Shown piece by piece: positions 63,240 through 64,000 of a DNA stretch of 64,000 bases. The notes below the pieces were generated by a model. It saw only the letters and a program-made list of their open reading frames with translations. It was not told where the DNA came from and did not search any database. The translations under genes were made by a program, and so were the position numbers. This stretch comes from SMWD01 sp002729875 (GTDB lineage Bacteria > Pseudomonadota > Gammaproteobacteria > Steroidobacterales > GCA-2729495), in contig DASCMH010000019.1 of NCBI GenBank assembly GCA_036010905.1, forward strand, positions 7,882 to 71,881, written 5' to 3'. Each line of letters begins with the position of its first letter. Position 1 is the stretch's first letter.

Positions 63240-64000
63240 CTACTGATGCTCAAGATTATATAAAAGCCCGTCACGCCGCGTATACCAAAACCACGTGGCT
63301 GCAATACAGGTTATATAGAACAGCATAAACCCCCAAAGTGCAAACACAGGGCTGCCGGTGAACGAAATCGACGTACCGTAGGCCTTCGGGATAAAGAATG
63401 CACCGAAGGCGGCGATCGCCGACGTGAATCCGATAATCGCCGCAGACTCCATGTATATCTGGCGTGCCTGATTGACGCCCGACAGATGGGGCATGAGTTT
63501 CGGGATTTCCCGGCCCATGATAATGGGGATCATCTGGAATGTAGATGCATTGCCTACGCCGGTCGCGAAGAACAGAACCATGAACATGGCCAAGAATCCC
63601 CAGAAAGCCCCGGGTTGCTCCTTGATGCCAAGGAAATAGATGACCCCGCCTACCGCTACAATCATCAGGGCGAAGGTCCAGAAGGTCACGCGCCCACCAC
63701 CGAACTTGTCGGATATCCAGCCAGTCCCGGCACGCGACAGGGCGCCTATCAGCGGGCCCAGGAACGCGTACTTGAGCGCATCAACGGCTGGAAATTGCAG
63801 CTGTGCAAGCAGCGGAAACCCCGCGGAATAACCGATAAATGAACCGAATGTCCCGGTGTAAAGCCAGCACATCACCCAGTTATGCTTGCGGGTGAAAATA
63901 ACGGTCTGTTCCTCGAAAGACGACTTCGCGGACTCAATATCGTTCATCCCGAACCACGCTAACAGCGTTGCAATAATAATGAAGGGTACCCAGATAAAAC
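63240..64000 (-). CDS. narK: NarK-type nitrate/nitrite MFS transporter, partial
   Basis: About 253 C-terminal residues; the gene runs in from the right edge (FIWVPFIIIATLLAWFGMND precedes the first internal Met). The nitrate signature GTFGSFIGYSAGFPLL and the second-half helices TGVGNASTFQMIPII and SGVNQARQIYMES are present. It moves nitrate and/or nitrite across the inner membrane. Its position directly upstream of norS on the same strand links nitrate/nitrite exchange with NO handling. The 163-base gap includes an FNR-like box. Whether it is NarK1 (symport) or NarK2 (exchange) type cannot be said from half a protein. Confidence 0.92.
   Translation of the reverse strand, partial: FIWVPFIIIATLLAWFGMNDIESAKSSFEEQTVIFTRKHNWVMCWLYTGTFGSFIGYSAGFPLLAQLQFPAVDALKYAFLGPLIGALSRAGTGWISDKFGGGRVTFWTFALMIVAVGGVIYFLGIKEQPGAFWGFLAMFMVLFFATGVGNASTFQMIPIIMGREIPKLMPHLSGVNQARQIYMESAAIIGFTSAIAAFGAFFIPKAYGTSISFTGSPVFALWGFMLFYITCIAATWFWYTRRDGLLYNLEHQ

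Noticed and set aside
1..64000. tRNA, rRNA, CRISPR array, prophage, riboswitch
   Set aside because: No cloverleaf 3' ends with TTCRA loops, no spaced direct repeats, no phage genes and no conserved riboswitch boxes were noticed by eye; a covariance-model scan was not possible.

Overview
The window looks like chromosomal DNA of moderate GC content from a heterotrophic gammaproteobacterium, probably an environmental respiring lineage. The support is a homodimeric-type pyruvate dehydrogenase E1, AvtA, a bioFDA operon, a reprolysin-like protease with a GlyGly-CTERM-like tail, a large TonB receptor and a nitrogen-oxide respiration cluster. I see no rRNA, tRNA, CRISPR array, integrase or intact transposase. 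Taxonomy is inferred from gene content only.

Layout. (1) 1-7988, all minus strand: a regulator of BzdR type (XRE helix-turn-helix fused to a shikimate-kinase-like domain), an aldehyde dehydrogenase, an aromatic amine dehydrogenase set in the order aauB-aauE-aauD-aauA-cytochrome c, then indolepyruvate:ferredoxin oxidoreductase iorA-iorB, which runs off the left edge. Together these look like a route from arylalkylamines and arylpyruvates to arylacetate or arylacetyl-CoA. (2) 8262-12018: a small membrane protein, a methyltransferase, nadA and nadB. (3) 12087-12369 and 18850-18909: three copies of an unusual palindromic repeat whose arms differ between copies but stay self-complementary. Between them lie a possibly Tat-exported FMN 2-hydroxyacid dehydrogenase, a solitary aceE, a frameshifted methyltransferase and a flavin-reductase-like protein. 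(4) 18940-31597: lutABC-like genes, divergent from a long plus-strand run of matB, a malyl-CoA-lyase-like gene, methylmalonyl-CoA mutase, pccB, pccA, meaB and the epimerase. The run from pccB to mce, with the mutase, is a complete propionyl-CoA to succinyl-CoA route.

(5) 31785-44188: an ExeA-like ATPase, a stand-alone malonyltransferase, AvtA, a Tat-signal ThDP enzyme beside a TonB receptor, and bioF-bioD-bioA. (6) 44297-58794: an accessory catabolic stretch with an MBL hydrolase, a luciferase-like oxidoreductase, a protease, a His-rich-tailed exporter after a 4-hydroxybutyryl-CoA-dehydratase-like enzyme, a nitrilase-fold protein lacking its catalytic Cys, TetR, further MFS transporters, an aldo/keto reductase, a TauD-like dioxygenase, a GMC oxidoreductase remnant and an NTF2-fold protein. 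(7) 58939-64000: uppP, then on the minus strand narK, a CuA subunit II, a heme-copper subunit I, SCO/SenC and a membrane protein. This matches the norSY-senC-orf1 arrangement known from ammonia oxidisers. Subunit I has Asn where oxidases have the active-site Tyr, so I read it as a probable nitric oxide reductase.

The strongest leads are the sNOR-like cluster with its FNR/DNR-like box, the covarying palindromic repeats, and the coupling of aromatic amine dehydrogenase to indolepyruvate oxidoreductase under a BzdR-like regulator.
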